Below, in pieces: positions 38,162 through 47,546 of a DNA stretch of 64,000 bases. Positions within the stretch are counted from its first letter, which is position 1. Each line of letters begins with the position of its first letter. The position numbers and the translations under genes are program-made. This DNA is from Pseudomonas sp. GV085. Its GTDB lineage: Bacteria > Pseudomonadota > Gammaproteobacteria > Pseudomonadales > Pseudomonadaceae. The notes under the pieces were generated by a model that had not been told where the DNA came from, did not search any database, and saw nothing but the letters and a program-made list of their open reading frames with translations. The stretch is taken from NCBI RefSeq assembly GCF_003050925.1, contig NZ_QAOV01000002.1:62001-126000 (forward strand), written 5' to 3'.

Positions 38162-39385
38162 ATGCACAGTCTTGAACTGCCCAATCTCATGCAGATTCGT
38201 GCCTTCCTTCGTGTTGTCGAGTACGGCAGCGTATCCAAGGCATCCGCCGTGCTTTTTCGTGCTCAGCCCGTCGTGACGCGCGCCATCCTTGCCTTGGAGA
38301 AACGTCTTGGAGTCTCTTTGTTTGAGCGCAACGTCAATGGTATGCGTCTGACCAATTACGGTGAACGTGCAGCTCCTCGGGCGCATCGTGCAATGGATGA
38401 ATTGCTTGCCGTGCCACCTTTGCTGGGGCAGGTAAAGGGGCACGCCGCCGAGCCGCTTTATCTGTTCCAGACCCGACGCCTGGAGGTGTTCGCGAAGCTC
38501 TGTGAAACCCACCATATGCAGACCACGGCGAATATCCTTGGGGTATCCCAGCCAGCGATCAGTGCCGCCATCAAAGTCCTTGAACAGGGCAGTGGCTCTA
38601 GCCTGTTTGAACGCACGCCCCATGGCTTGCTGCCCACCCGCGCCTGTCTTGCGGTGTTGCTGCGGGTGCGCCGAGCACTGAATGAGCTGCGTCACATCGA
38701 TGCGGACATCGCCGCGTTGGGTGGCTCCCTTCAAGGTGCCGTGCACGTGGGGGCCTTGCCTCTGGGACGCACGGAAATACTGCCCGAAGCCATCGTGCGC
38801 CTGACCCTGGAACACCCTCATGTACGGATCGTCACCAATGAAAGCCCGTTCGACTTGTTGGCCAGTGAGCTGCGCGCTGGCGATGTGGATTTTATCCTCG
38901 GCGCTCTACGCCCGTCGGCCTATGCCAGCGACCTGCATAGCGAGGCGTTGCTACAGGAAGAAATGGTGATCCTGGTACGCCGCGACCATCCTTGGTTGAA
39001 GCGGACGCCAGTCTATGAAGACTTGAGTGGCGCCCGCTGGATCCTGCCTCGCGCCGGTTCCCCGGCGCGACAATTGCTGGACGCATTTTTCGCCCACATC
39101 GGTATCGCCGCGCCCATCCCTGTGATTGAAACGGGCGACTTGGCGATTTTGCGCGGTGTGTTGCTGCGCTCAGATATGCTCGCTGCCGTTTCGGCACATC
39201 AGCTGGAACATGAAATGGCCAGCGGTGATCTGGTGCGACTGCCCCTTTCCCTTAGCCACACCACGCGACCGATTGGTCTGATCTCCCGAGCGGGGTCGCT
39301 TCAATCGCCAGCGGCGCAGGCGTTGATGGACAAAGTTCGGGAAGTGGTAGGGGAGGCGACGAAGGAAGTTACAGCGCCAAACTGA
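38162..39385 (+). CDS. LysR-type regulator with two N-terminal helix-turn-helix domains
   Basis: At 407 residues this is about 100 longer than a normal LysR protein. The extra length is a second DNA-binding domain. HTH1 (about residues 10-68: YGSVSKASAVLFRAQPVVTR, VSLFERNVNGMRLTNYG) and HTH2 (about 106-165: HHMQTTANILGVSQPAISAA, SSLFERTPHGLLPT) each keep the LysR winged-helix pattern and the LFER wing. A usual ligand-binding domain follows. It is divergent from galB across 155 bp and is the probable regulator of the Gal-type operon. The preferred ATG is at 38162; a GTG lies 6 bp upstream. Confidence 0.88.
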   Translation: MHSLELPNLMQIRAFLRVVEYGSVSKASAVLFRAQPVVTRAILALEKRLGVSLFERNVNGMRLTNYGERAAPRAHRAMDELLAVPPLLGQVKGHAAEPLYLFQTRRLEVFAKLCETHHMQTTANILGVSQPAISAAIKVLEQGSGSSLFERTPHGLLPTRACLAVLLRVRRALNELRHIDADIAALGGSLQGAVHVGALPLGRTEILPEAIVRLTLEHPHVRIVTNESPFDLLASELRAGDVDFILGALRPSAYASDLHSEALLQEEMVILVRRDHPWLKRTPVYEDLSGARWILPRAGSPARQLLDAFFAHIGIAAPIPVIETGDLAILRGVLLRSDMLAAVSAHQLEHEMASGDLVRLPLSLSHTTRPIGLISRAGSLQSPAAQALMDKVREVVGEATKEVTAPN

Positions 39386-39565
39386 CGCAGGTTTAGCCTG
39401 GCTGAGCCCTGTTATTCGTCAATCAGCTTTCACTATTTCGTTCTTCCGTTTTCAAACTCTGCGGTTGCCCCAGCGTTGGCGCTATCACTCGACCCGACCG
39501 TTATTCGCATCGTCCGCGAGCGTCTGGCACGAACTTCCACCGCATGTTAGAGCGATCAACGACGA

Positions 39566-39606
39566 ATAAGCCCTACTTATCCATGTGCCCTATATAGATC
39601 GTTTGT
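39566..39606 (+). promoter_or_regulatory. Shared LysR-type operator/promoter, copy C
   Basis: ATAAG-CCCTA-CTTAT, 12 nt, then TATAGATCGTTTGT. The 15-bp box is identical to copy A on its coding strand, and the downstream block differs by one base. It ends 62 bp before etfB. The upstream part of the gap (39386-39565) shows nothing recognisable. Confidence 0.72.
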
Positions 39607-39667
39607 AAGCATCTATAGGGGCTTATAGCATCGGATTCCAGAGGTTTGGACTTATTCGGAGGTTGCT

Positions 39668-40417
39668 ATGAAGGTGCTGGTGGCGGTGAAGCGTGTCGTA
39701 GACGCCAACGTCAAAGTCCGTGTCAAAGCGGATGAATCTGACGTTGAGTTAAGCAACGTAAAAATGTCGATAAACCCCTTCTGCGAGATCGCTGTGGAGG
39801 CCGCACTTCAGCTGAAGGAAAGCGGCCAGGCCAGCGAAGTCATCGCCGTATCGGTGGGCCCTGATGCTTGTCAGGAGCAGTTGCGAACCGCCCTGGCGAT
39901 GGGCGCAGACAGAGCCGTGCTGATCAAGGCGGGTAGCGATCTGGAACCCCTTGCGATTGCTAAGCTTCTCTACACGGTCACCCAGCGTGAAGAACCCGGC
40001 ATTGTGCTGCTGGGCAAGCAATCCATCGATGGTGATAACAACCAGACCGGTCAAATGCTTTCCGCATTGATGGGCAGCGCTCAAGGCACCTTCGCTTCGC
40101 AAATCAACGTCGTCGGTGAGTGGGCCAATGTCATTCGCGAGGTCGACGGTGGACTGGAAACCAGAAGCTTGCGGTTGCCCGCAGTGATCACCGCTGACCT
40201 GCGTCTGAATGAGCCACGCTACGCCTCACTTCCCAACATCATGAAAGCGAAGAAAAAACCACTGGAGGTCATTGATGCCAGCGACCTCGGTGTCGATATC
40301 GCTCCTCGTTTGAAAGTCATCAAGGTCTCAGCGCCGCCTGAGCGTAAGGCAGGCATTCGTGTGAGTAGCGTTCAAGAACTGGTCGAGAAGCTGAAGAACG
40401 AAGCGGGGGTGATCTGA
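39668..40417 (+). CDS. etfB: Electron transfer flavoprotein beta subunit
   Basis: A 249-residue EtfB with the family opening [20 protein letters not shown], the AMP-binding region [15 protein letters not shown] and the 'recognition loop' [31 protein letters not shown]. The stop overlaps the etfA start (TGATG). It accepts electrons, with EtfA, from the dimethylglycine dehydrogenase-like enzymes in this cluster. A general housekeeping ETF pair would normally sit elsewhere; this one appears dedicated. Confidence 0.95.
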   Translation: MKVLVAVKRVVDANVKVRVKADESDVELSNVKMSINPFCEIAVEAALQLKESGQASEVIAVSVGPDACQEQLRTALAMGADRAVLIKAGSDLEPLAIAKLLYTVTQREEPGIVLLGKQSIDGDNNQTGQMLSALMGSAQGTFASQINVVGEWANVIREVDGGLETRSLRLPAVITADLRLNEPRYASLPNIMKAKKKPLEVIDASDLGVDIAPRLKVIKVSAPPERKAGIRVSSVQELVEKLKNEAGVI

Positions 40418-41355
40418 TGGCTGTTTTATTGATTGCTGAGCACCATGAGGGGGCTCTTAAGTCAGGCACCTTGAACGCTCTTTCAGCAGCTGCGAGCCTT
40501 GGGGCCGACGTCGACATTCTGGTTGCCGGTCAGCTGGCGGGCAACGTTGCCGAAGAATTGGCGGCCTTCGCCGGTGTGAAGAGCGTACTGATTACCGATG
40601 CGCCCGCGTATGCCGATCAAGGTGTCGAGAACGTCGCGGCCCTGGTCACCGACTTGGTCAAGGCTTCGGCCTATGGTCACGTCATCGCCGCTTCGACCGC
40701 TTACGGCAAAAATCTGCTTCCTCGCGTTGCTGCATTACTGGATGTCGCCCAGGTCAGTGACGTTGTGGAAATCGTTTCCCCGAACACATTCGTTCGACCG
40801 TACTACGCCGGTAATGCCCTGGCGACCGTTGAAAGCTCTGACGCCGTCAAGGTGCTGACCGTTCGCACCACGGCGTTTGCAGCTGCCGAACGGACGGGGG
40901 CATTGGCGCCCATCAAGGCCATTTCCGTCTCTCACGACACCGGTCTTTCCAAATTCTTGAGTGCCGATTTCAGCGTCTCTGAACGGATCGAACTGACCTC
41001 GGCCAAGATCGTCATTTCCGGGGGGCGCGGCATGGGCAGTGGCGAAAATTTCGCGCTGCTGGAAAAAGTCGCCGACAAGCTGGGTGCCGCGGTGGGTGCC
41101 TCTCGCGCAGCCGTCGACGCCGGTTTCGTCTCCAATGATATGCAGGTTGGCCAGACAGGCAAGATCGTGGCGCCTGACCTTTACATCGCTGTCGGCATCT
41201 CGGGTGCCATTCAACATTTGGCCGGCATGAAAGATTCCAAAATCATCGTTGCGATCAACAAGGACGAGGAGGCGCCGATTTTCCGTGTTGCGGACTACGG
41301 CCTGGTTGCCGATTTGTTCGACGCCGTTCCAGCGCTTGAAGCTGCCCTGTCTTGA
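40417..41355 (+). CDS. etfA: Electron transfer flavoprotein alpha subunit
   Basis: A 312-residue EtfA. The C-terminal FAD domain is clear: [49 protein letters not shown], and [15 protein letters not shown]. It forms a heterodimer with EtfB, carrying FAD and AMP, and feeds electrons to ETF-QO (26985). It starts within the etfB stop codon, and purU follows 11 bp after its stop. Confidence 0.95.
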   Translation: MAVLLIAEHHEGALKSGTLNALSAAASLGADVDILVAGQLAGNVAEELAAFAGVKSVLITDAPAYADQGVENVAALVTDLVKASAYGHVIAASTAYGKNLLPRVAALLDVAQVSDVVEIVSPNTFVRPYYAGNALATVESSDAVKVLTVRTTAFAAAERTGALAPIKAISVSHDTGLSKFLSADFSVSERIELTSAKIVISGGRGMGSGENFALLEKVADKLGAAVGASRAAVDAGFVSNDMQVGQTGKIVAPDLYIAVGISGAIQHLAGMKDSKIIVAINKDEEAPIFRVADYGLVADLFDAVPALEAALS

Positions 41356-41365
41356 GGAGTCTGAA

Positions 41366-42223
41366 ATGAGCGCCAAGCGTACTTATACCTTTGCTTTCGA
41401 TTGTCCGGACCGGGTGGGAATCATCACCCGCACGGCGGGCCTGTTCGCCAGTCATGGCGGTTGGGTTGAAGAGGCCTCGCAGTTCTCTGACGAAGAGAGC
41501 AATCGCTTCTTCAGTCGCATGGTTGTTCGCGCGGAGACCCTGCCATTTGACATCGAAGTGTTGAAACGCAAAGTCGAACCGCTCGCGCAAGAGATGTCGA
41601 TGAACTGGCGTCTGGTCGACAGTGACCAGCGCAAGCGTGTGGTGTTGATGTGCAGCAAAGGCTCGCACTGCATGACCGATTTGCTGGACCGTTGGAAAAC
41701 CGGTGACCTGGTCTGTGACATCGCCTGCGTGATTTCCAACCATGAGGATTTGCGCAGCCTGGTTGAGTGGTACGGCATCCCATTCGAATACGTGCCGGTC
41801 GACAAAGACAACAAGGCTGCAGGGTTTGCCAAAACCGAACAACTGATCGATGAGTACCGCGCGGACTGCATCGTCCTTGCTCGTTACATGCAGATTCTGC
41901 CGCAGAACCTGTGTGAAAAATACCGCCACAAAGTGATCAACATCCATCACAGCTTCCTGCCCTCGTTCATCGGCGCAAAGCCGTATCACCAGGCATCCCG
42001 TCGTGGGGTAAAGCTGATCGGCGCGACCTGTCACTACGTGACCGAAGACCTCGACGAGGGGCCGATCATTGAGCAGGACGTCGCGCGCGTCAGCCACGAA
42101 CAGTCTGTCGATGATCTTGTGCGGTTAGGCAAAGACGTCGAAAAAACCGTATTGGCCCGTGGGCTTCGAAACCATCTCGAAGATCGCGTGCTCGTGTACG
42201 GCAATAAAACCATCGTGTTCTAA
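41366..42223 (+). CDS. purU: Formyltetrahydrofolate deformylase
   Basis: PurU hydrolyses 10-formyl-THF to formate and free THF. The 285-residue protein has an N-terminal ACT domain (TFAFDCPDRVGIITRTAGLFASHGGWV) and a formyltransferase-like C-terminal domain with INIHHSFLPSFIGAKPYHQA and GATCHYVTEDLDEGPII (catalytic Asn/His/Asp set). GAGGAG lies just before the ATG at 41366. In this operon it recycles THF after demethylation, releasing the former methyl carbon as formate. Confidence 0.95.
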   Translation: MSAKRTYTFAFDCPDRVGIITRTAGLFASHGGWVEEASQFSDEESNRFFSRMVVRAETLPFDIEVLKRKVEPLAQEMSMNWRLVDSDQRKRVVLMCSKGSHCMTDLLDRWKTGDLVCDIACVISNHEDLRSLVEWYGIPFEYVPVDKDNKAAGFAKTEQLIDEYRADCIVLARYMQILPQNLCEKYRHKVINIHHSFLPSFIGAKPYHQASRRGVKLIGATCHYVTEDLDEGPIIEQDVARVSHEQSVDDLVRLGKDVEKTVLARGLRNHLEDRVLVYGNKTIVF

Positions 42224-42280
42224 GCACCCCCAATCGTCGAGCCAGTTGCCCTGCCTGGGGTGCTGGCCCTGGAGTTTAAA

Positions 42281-44731
42281 ATGAGTAATACCGTTCCGAG
42301 TTCGGCTCGTGTAGTCATCGTCGGTGGTGGGGTTATCGGGTGCAGCGTTGCATACCACCTGACCAAACTGGGCATCAAAGATGTCGTGCTACTGGAGCGC
42401 AAGACGCTGACCTGTGGCACGACCTGGCATGCCGCCGGCCTGGTGCCGACCCTGCGTGCGACTTACAACATGAGCATGCTGGCGAAGTACAGTGCTGGTC
42501 TGTACGAGGGCCTTGAAGCAGAAACCGGTCAAGCCACTGGCTTCGTGCGTAACGGTTCCTTGAGCGTCGCGACTCACCAGGAACGTTTCACGGAACTCAA
42601 GCGCGGCGCGTCGATGGCCAAGCTTTGTGGCTTTCCCTGTGAAGTGGTCAACCCTGAACAAGCGCTTGACCTGTGGCCGCTGCTGAACATCGAAGACATC
42701 GTCGGCGGCGTGTATTTGCCGTTGGACGGTGTGGTCAACCCGGTTGACGTCACCCAGGCACTCGCCAAGGGTGCTCGAATGGGCGGCGCTAAAATCATTG
42801 AAAACACCCAGGTCCTGGACATCAAGATCAAGGATGGCAAGGCCGCCGGCGTCGTCACGGCTCAGGGCGATATCGACGCTGAGTTCGTGGTGAACTGCGC
42901 CGGTATGTGGGCGCGTAATTTCGGCAAGAAAGCCGGGGTCAACATTCCCCTCCACGCCGCAGAACACTACTACGTGGTCACGGAGCCGATGCCGCAAATC
43001 AACGGCATCATGCTGCCGACACTGCGTGACCTGGACTACTACAACTACTTCAAGACCGACGCCGGCAAGCTGCTGATCGGCACCTTTGAGCCCAATGCCA
43101 AACCTTGGGGGCATGAAGGCATTCCTGACAGCTTTAGTTTTGATGAGTTGCCGCCTGATTTCGATCACTTGGAACCCTATCTGGAAGCCGCCATTCGCCG
43201 TATCCCGGCGCTGGAGAAAACCGGCCTGCAAGTGTTCTTCAACGGCCCGGAAAGTTTTACCCCCGATGACCGCTACCACTTGGGTGAAGCACCTGAGTTG
43301 CGTAACTATTTTGTCGCCGCGGGCTTCAACTCGGTGGGCATCCAGTCAGCGGGCGGCGCCGGCAAAGTGCTGGCCGAGTGGATCGCCAAAGGTCACGCGC
43401 CGATGGATCTGTGGGACGTCGACATCAAGCGTAATTTGCCTTTCCAAGGCAACTCCCAGTACCTGTATGACCGCACCACGGAAGGTTTGGGCCTGTTGTA
43501 TGCCATGCACTGGCCATTCCGTCAGTTCGAGTCCGCCCGTAACGCGCGCAAAAGTATCCTCCATGACCGCCTGGTGGCCGCCAATGCCTGCTACGGCGAA
43601 GTGGTGGGTTGGGAACGCGCTAACTTCTTCGCACCAGTGGGTGAGAAGCCGGAATACGGCTATAGCTGGGGCAAGCAAAACTGGTTCGAGTGGTCAGCAG
43701 CCGAACACAACGCAGTGCGCAACACCGTCGGCCTGTTTGATCAAAGCTCCTTCGCCAAAATACTGGTCCAGGGCCGCGATGCGATGTCGGTGCTCAACCG
43801 GATTTGCAGCAACAACATCGATGTCGAGCCGGGCAAGATCGTCTACACCCAGTGGCTCAATGAGCGCGGTGGTATCGAGGCCGACCTGACCGTGACACGT
43901 CTTGAGAAGGAGTCGTTCCTCATCGTCACCGGACCATGGACGCAGACTCGCGAGCTGAACTGGCTGCGCCGCAACACGCCGGACGAGGCGAATGTGGTCT
44001 ACACCGATGTCACCTCTTCGATGGCTGTGATCAGCGTGATGGGCCCTAACGCCCGCAATTTGCTGCAACCGCTGACCACCGACGACCTCTCCAACGAAGG
44101 CTTCCCGTTTGCCACGTCGAGGGAGATCGAACTCGGCTATGCCCGCGTACGAGCGTCACGTATTACCTACGTGGGCGAGTTGGGCTGGGAACTGTACATC
44201 CCGACTGAATTCGCCCCGGATGTATTCGACCGAATTGTCGCGGCAGGTGAGCCGCACGGCTTGAAGTTGTGTGGTTATCACGCCCTGAACTCCCTGCGTA
44301 TCGAAAAGGGCTATCGCCACTTCGGCCACGACGTGGTGGAGGAGGACACCCCGCTGGAAGCCGGGCTGTCGTTTGCCTCGGACTTCAACAAGGCCGGCGG
44401 TTTCATCGGCAAAGAGGCGTTGCTCAAGCAGAAAGCCGAAGGCGTGAAAAAACGCATGGTCCTGTTCAAGTTCCTCGACCCGGAGGCCACCAACTACCAC
44501 GAAGAACCGATCTATCGGAACGGCGAAATCGTCGGCCGCACCACCTCTGGCATGTACGGCCACTTCATCGGCGGCAACGTCGCCATGGGCTATGTCTGCA
44601 ACGCCGAAGGTGCAACGGCTGACTGGGTGAAAGAAGGCAAGTACGAGATCGAGGTGGCCACCAAGCGCTATGAGGTGGAGGCCAGCCTTCGAGCGTTCTA
44701 CGACCCTGAGATGAACAAAATCAAGTGCTGA
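42281..44731 (+). CDS. Dimethylglycine/sarcosine dehydrogenase-like flavoprotein with THF domain (second)
   Basis: An 816-residue paralogue of the protein at 19327, with the same architecture. RVVIVGGGVIGCSVAYHL is the FAD motif, LTCGTTWHAAGLVPT has the flavin-attachment His, and a central FAO_M region is followed by the GcvT-like C-terminal half (LCGYHALNSLRIEKGYRHFGHDV). It lies in the etfB-etfA-purU operon under promoter copy C. Two such enzymes in one regulon suggest stepwise removal of two methyl groups, or two related substrates. The ATG at 42281 is preferred because 42260 adds only a short atypical leader. Confidence 0.92.
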   Translation: MSNTVPSSARVVIVGGGVIGCSVAYHLTKLGIKDVVLLERKTLTCGTTWHAAGLVPTLRATYNMSMLAKYSAGLYEGLEAETGQATGFVRNGSLSVATHQERFTELKRGASMAKLCGFPCEVVNPEQALDLWPLLNIEDIVGGVYLPLDGVVNPVDVTQALAKGARMGGAKIIENTQVLDIKIKDGKAAGVVTAQGDIDAEFVVNCAGMWARNFGKKAGVNIPLHAAEHYYVVTEPMPQINGIMLPTLRDLDYYNYFKTDAGKLLIGTFEPNAKPWGHEGIPDSFSFDELPPDFDHLEPYLEAAIRRIPALEKTGLQVFFNGPESFTPDDRYHLGEAPELRNYFVAAGFNSVGIQSAGGAGKVLAEWIAKGHAPMDLWDVDIKRNLPFQGNSQYLYDRTTEGLGLLYAMHWPFRQFESARNARKSILHDRLVAANACYGEVVGWERANFFAPVGEKPEYGYSWGKQNWFEWSAAEHNAVRNTVGLFDQSSFAKILVQGRDAMSVLNRICSNNIDVEPGKIVYTQWLNERGGIEADLTVTRLEKESFLIVTGPWTQTRELNWLRRNTPDEANVVYTDVTSSMAVISVMGPNARNLLQPLTTDDLSNEGFPFATSREIELGYARVRASRITYVGELGWELYIPTEFAPDVFDRIVAAGEPHGLKLCGYHALNSLRIEKGYRHFGHDVVEEDTPLEAGLSFASDFNKAGGFIGKEALLKQKAEGVKKRMVLFKFLDPEATNYHEEPIYRNGEIVGRTTSGMYGHFIGGNVAMGYVCNAEGATADWVKEGKYEIEVATKRYEVEASLRAFYDPEMNKIKC

Positions 44732-45136
44732 CCCCCCTGGGCCAACCGTATTAGCGGCGGTCAGGCACGGTATAGAAACGTCATAACAACAAGTCGATTG
44801 AATCGCGCAGTGCCCGGAGGTCCGACTCCGGGCAAGGCGCAAAAATCGCCGGAGACAACCATGAATGCAAAATGCATCGCCAGGTCCAAGTCGTCGCCAA
44901 CCCCGTCGGGTGCGCAGCTTTGTGCCGCTCCATCACACCTTATCGATTCCGGGCTCGCCCTGGGCCTTTTCTGCCGAAAGATTCCTCTTGAGTTTGCCGC
45001 GTCGACCATCAGACCTGGGCGTCCGTACGCCTGATTGATGGCTGTCCTGTGTCCACGCGAACAAGAGAAACCGTGTGAGCGCCGTTTAAGACGGCTTCGC
45101 ACTTAGCTGATCAAAGAATTGCAGAAGGGTGTTCAC
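44732..45136. other. 405-bp gap with hairpin and a possible 57-codon ORF
   Basis: Contains the inverted repeat GCCCGGAG/CTCCGGGC (44812-44833, 6-nt loop) with no T-run, then an ATG at 44861 with GGAGACAACC before it opening 57 codons to 45034. I cannot recognise the peptide, and both strands are open here, so it is not called as a gene. A segment at 45104-45121, AGCTGATCAAAGAATTGC, nearly repeats 29899-29917. Confidence 0.35.
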
Positions 45137-46231
45137 ATGCAAACAGAATCCTTTGTGAGTTTTCGCAATGTGCAGAAGAGCTACGACGGCGAAAACCTCG
45201 TGGTCAAAAACTTCAATCTGGATATTCAGCGCGGCGAATTCATCACCATGCTTGGGCCGTCCGGCTCTGGAAAGACAACGTGCCTGATGATGCTGGCGGG
45301 TTTTGAAACCGTCACTCACGGGGAAATCTCCATCGACCGCCAGCCGGTCAACGACATCTCGCCACAGAAGCGCGGTATCGGCATGGTCTTTCAAAACTAT
45401 GCCTTGTTCCCGCACATGACCATTGCTGAGAACCTGGCTTTTCCGCTCAAGGTGCGCGGCCTGTCTTCAAGCGACATCCAGGACAAAGTCAAGAAGTCCC
45501 TGGACATGGTCGCCATGGGCCCGCTGGGCAATCGCATGCCCGCACAACTGTCCGGTGGGCAGAAACAACGAGTGGCCCTGGCTCGGGCGCTGATTTTTGA
45601 ACCTCGCCTGGTGCTCATGGACGAGCCGCTCGGCGCGCTCGACAAACAACTGCGCGAGCAAATGCAGTACGAGATCAAGCGTCTTTCCAAGCAACTGGGC
45701 ATTACCGTTGTTTACGTCACCCACGATCAGACTGAAGCACTGACCATGTCTGATCGCATTGCGGTGTTCAACGATGGTGTGGTTCAGCAACTGGCCAATC
45801 CGTCCGACCTGTACGAGAAACCCGAGACCGCCTTCGTTGCCAGCTTCATCGGTGAAAACAACCGGCTGACGGGGGAGGTCATCGAGCGCGACGGGGATTA
45901 CTGCCAAGTGCAAGTCGGCAACCTTCGGGTGAAGGCCGTTGCGGCGAAATCCGCGAGTACCGCCCGTGGCACGAAAACCACCTTGTCGATTCGCCCGGAG
46001 CGCGTCTACCTCGATCCAACTGACGGCCAATGCGACAACCGGCTTCCGGCAAAAATTCAAGAGCTGATCTATCACGGGGACCACCTGCGCCTGCGGCTGA
46101 GCGTCGCGGACCAGGATGACTTCATCGTCAAAGTGGTCAACGGCGTCAACCAGTCGACGCCGACTCCCGGCGCCCTGGTGACCGTAGGGTGGCGTGCTGA
46201 CGACTGTCGAGCGCTCAACACCGTTATCTAA
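45137..46231 (+). CDS. ABC transporter ATP-binding protein (PotA type)
   Basis: A 364-residue ATPase: Walker A GPSGSGKTT (residues 40-48), signature LSGGQKQR, Walker B LVLMDEPLGALD, switch His in VTHDQ, and a C-terminal TOBE domain (RPERVYLDP). These are marks of the polyamine/spermidine-type (PotA) importers. AAGGG lies before the ATG at 45137. It heads an operon with two permeases and a binding protein at the 3' side of the demethylation genes, so the cargo is probably the methylated amine substrate rather than a polyamine. Confidence 0.93.
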   Translation: MQTESFVSFRNVQKSYDGENLVVKNFNLDIQRGEFITMLGPSGSGKTTCLMMLAGFETVTHGEISIDRQPVNDISPQKRGIGMVFQNYALFPHMTIAENLAFPLKVRGLSSSDIQDKVKKSLDMVAMGPLGNRMPAQLSGGQKQRVALARALIFEPRLVLMDEPLGALDKQLREQMQYEIKRLSKQLGITVVYVTHDQTEALTMSDRIAVFNDGVVQQLANPSDLYEKPETAFVASFIGENNRLTGEVIERDGDYCQVQVGNLRVKAVAAKSASTARGTKTTLSIRPERVYLDPTDGQCDNRLPAKIQELIYHGDHLRLRLSVADQDDFIVKVVNGVNQSTPTPGALVTVGWRADDCRALNTVI

Positions 46232-46262
46232 CTTTCGTCACCGCTCACACGGAGATCACTCC

Positions 46263-47543
46263 ATGAATCGCCCTGTAATGTCTGAAGGGCCTGCGGATCG
46301 GCTGTTTGTGCAGCCGAAGGTTGGCCAGTCAATAAAGGAAAGCCTGGACAAGGCCGAGCGTCGGAACAAGTTCAAGTCCGTGCTACTGGTGTTGCCACTG
46401 CTTGCATTTATCGCCGTGTTCTTTCTCATGCCGATCGGCGACATGCTGATGCGCAGCGTGCAAAACGGCACGCTCGCCGACTACATGCCCAACAGTGCAG
46501 TCGAGTTGAAGCACTGGGAACGGCAGGAGCTGCCTGAGGAGAAGACGTTTGCAGTCCTCGGCAACGATATTCTCGCCCTGCTCAAATCGCAGAACCTGGA
46601 CCGGGTCGGGACTGACTTGAACCGCGTGCAAAGCGGCATGAAGCTGCTGTTGAACAAGACGGCGAGAGGTCTGGAAAAACAGAGTCAGGCAGGGATCACC
46701 GAATTCAAGCCGCTGATGATCAGCATCGACAAACGCTGGGGTGAAACCGCAACGTGGTCGCAGCTCAAGGTGATGGCGCCGTCGATTTCCGCGGTGCATT
46801 ACCTGGCGGCGCTGGATCGTCAATACGACGATAACGGCGACATCGTCCAGCAGCCGGAAAGCCGGCAGATCTATGTCGACAACCTGCTGAAGACGCTGGC
46901 GGTCAGTGTCGCGATCACTTTCATCTGCTTTCTGCTGGGCTATCCGCTGGCGTACTTCCTGGCCAGCTTGCCGGACCGCTTCAGCAACTTGCTGATGATC
47001 CTCGTGCTACTGCCGTTCTGGACATCGCTGCTGGTCCGGACCAGCGCCTGGATCGTGATTCTCCAGTCAAACGGGGTGTTCAACGACGTCCTTCGCAGTC
47101 TCGGCATCATCAATCAGCCGCTCGATCTGATGTACAACCTGTACGGCACGATCATCGCCATGACGCATATTTTGCTGCCGTTCATGGTGCTGCCGCTTTA
47201 CAGCGTCATGCGCGGTGTCGACCAGACCTACATCCGTGCCGCGCACTCCATGGGCGCCAGCTCCATGCGCACCTTTTTCAAGATCTACTTTCCGCTGTCC
47301 CTGCCGGGCGTCAGTGCCGGGGGGATTCTGGTCTTCATTCTCGCGGTTGGTTACTACATCACGCCGGCACTCGTGGGTGGCCGGACCGGCCAGATGATCA
47401 GCAACTTCATCGCTTATCACATGCAGACGTCCTTGAACTGGGGTCTGGCCTCGGCAATTGCCAGCCTGCTTCTGGTGGTAGTGCTGCTGATGTACTGGGT
47501 CTACGACCGATTCGTAGGCATTACCAATATGAAGCTGGGGTGA
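46263..47543 (+). CDS. ABC transporter permease (PotB type)
   Basis: A 426-residue inner-membrane permease. A first membrane helix (about residues 41-65) precedes a long periplasmic insert (about 140 residues). The remaining helices follow, with the EAA-type loop HSMGASSMRTFFKIYFPLSLPGVSAG that contacts the ATPase. The large loop is longer than in PotB and may contact the binding protein. GGAGATCACTCC precedes the ATG. The gene ends 3 bp before the next permease. Confidence 0.92.
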   Translation: MNRPVMSEGPADRLFVQPKVGQSIKESLDKAERRNKFKSVLLVLPLLAFIAVFFLMPIGDMLMRSVQNGTLADYMPNSAVELKHWERQELPEEKTFAVLGNDILALLKSQNLDRVGTDLNRVQSGMKLLLNKTARGLEKQSQAGITEFKPLMISIDKRWGETATWSQLKVMAPSISAVHYLAALDRQYDDNGDIVQQPESRQIYVDNLLKTLAVSVAITFICFLLGYPLAYFLASLPDRFSNLLMILVLLPFWTSLLVRTSAWIVILQSNGVFNDVLRSLGIINQPLDLMYNLYGTIIAMTHILLPFMVLPLYSVMRGVDQTYIRAAHSMGASSMRTFFKIYFPLSLPGVSAGGILVFILAVGYYITPALVGGRTGQMISNFIAYHMQTSLNWGLASAIASLLLVVVLLMYWVYDRFVGITNMKLG

Positions 47544-47546
47544 GCC

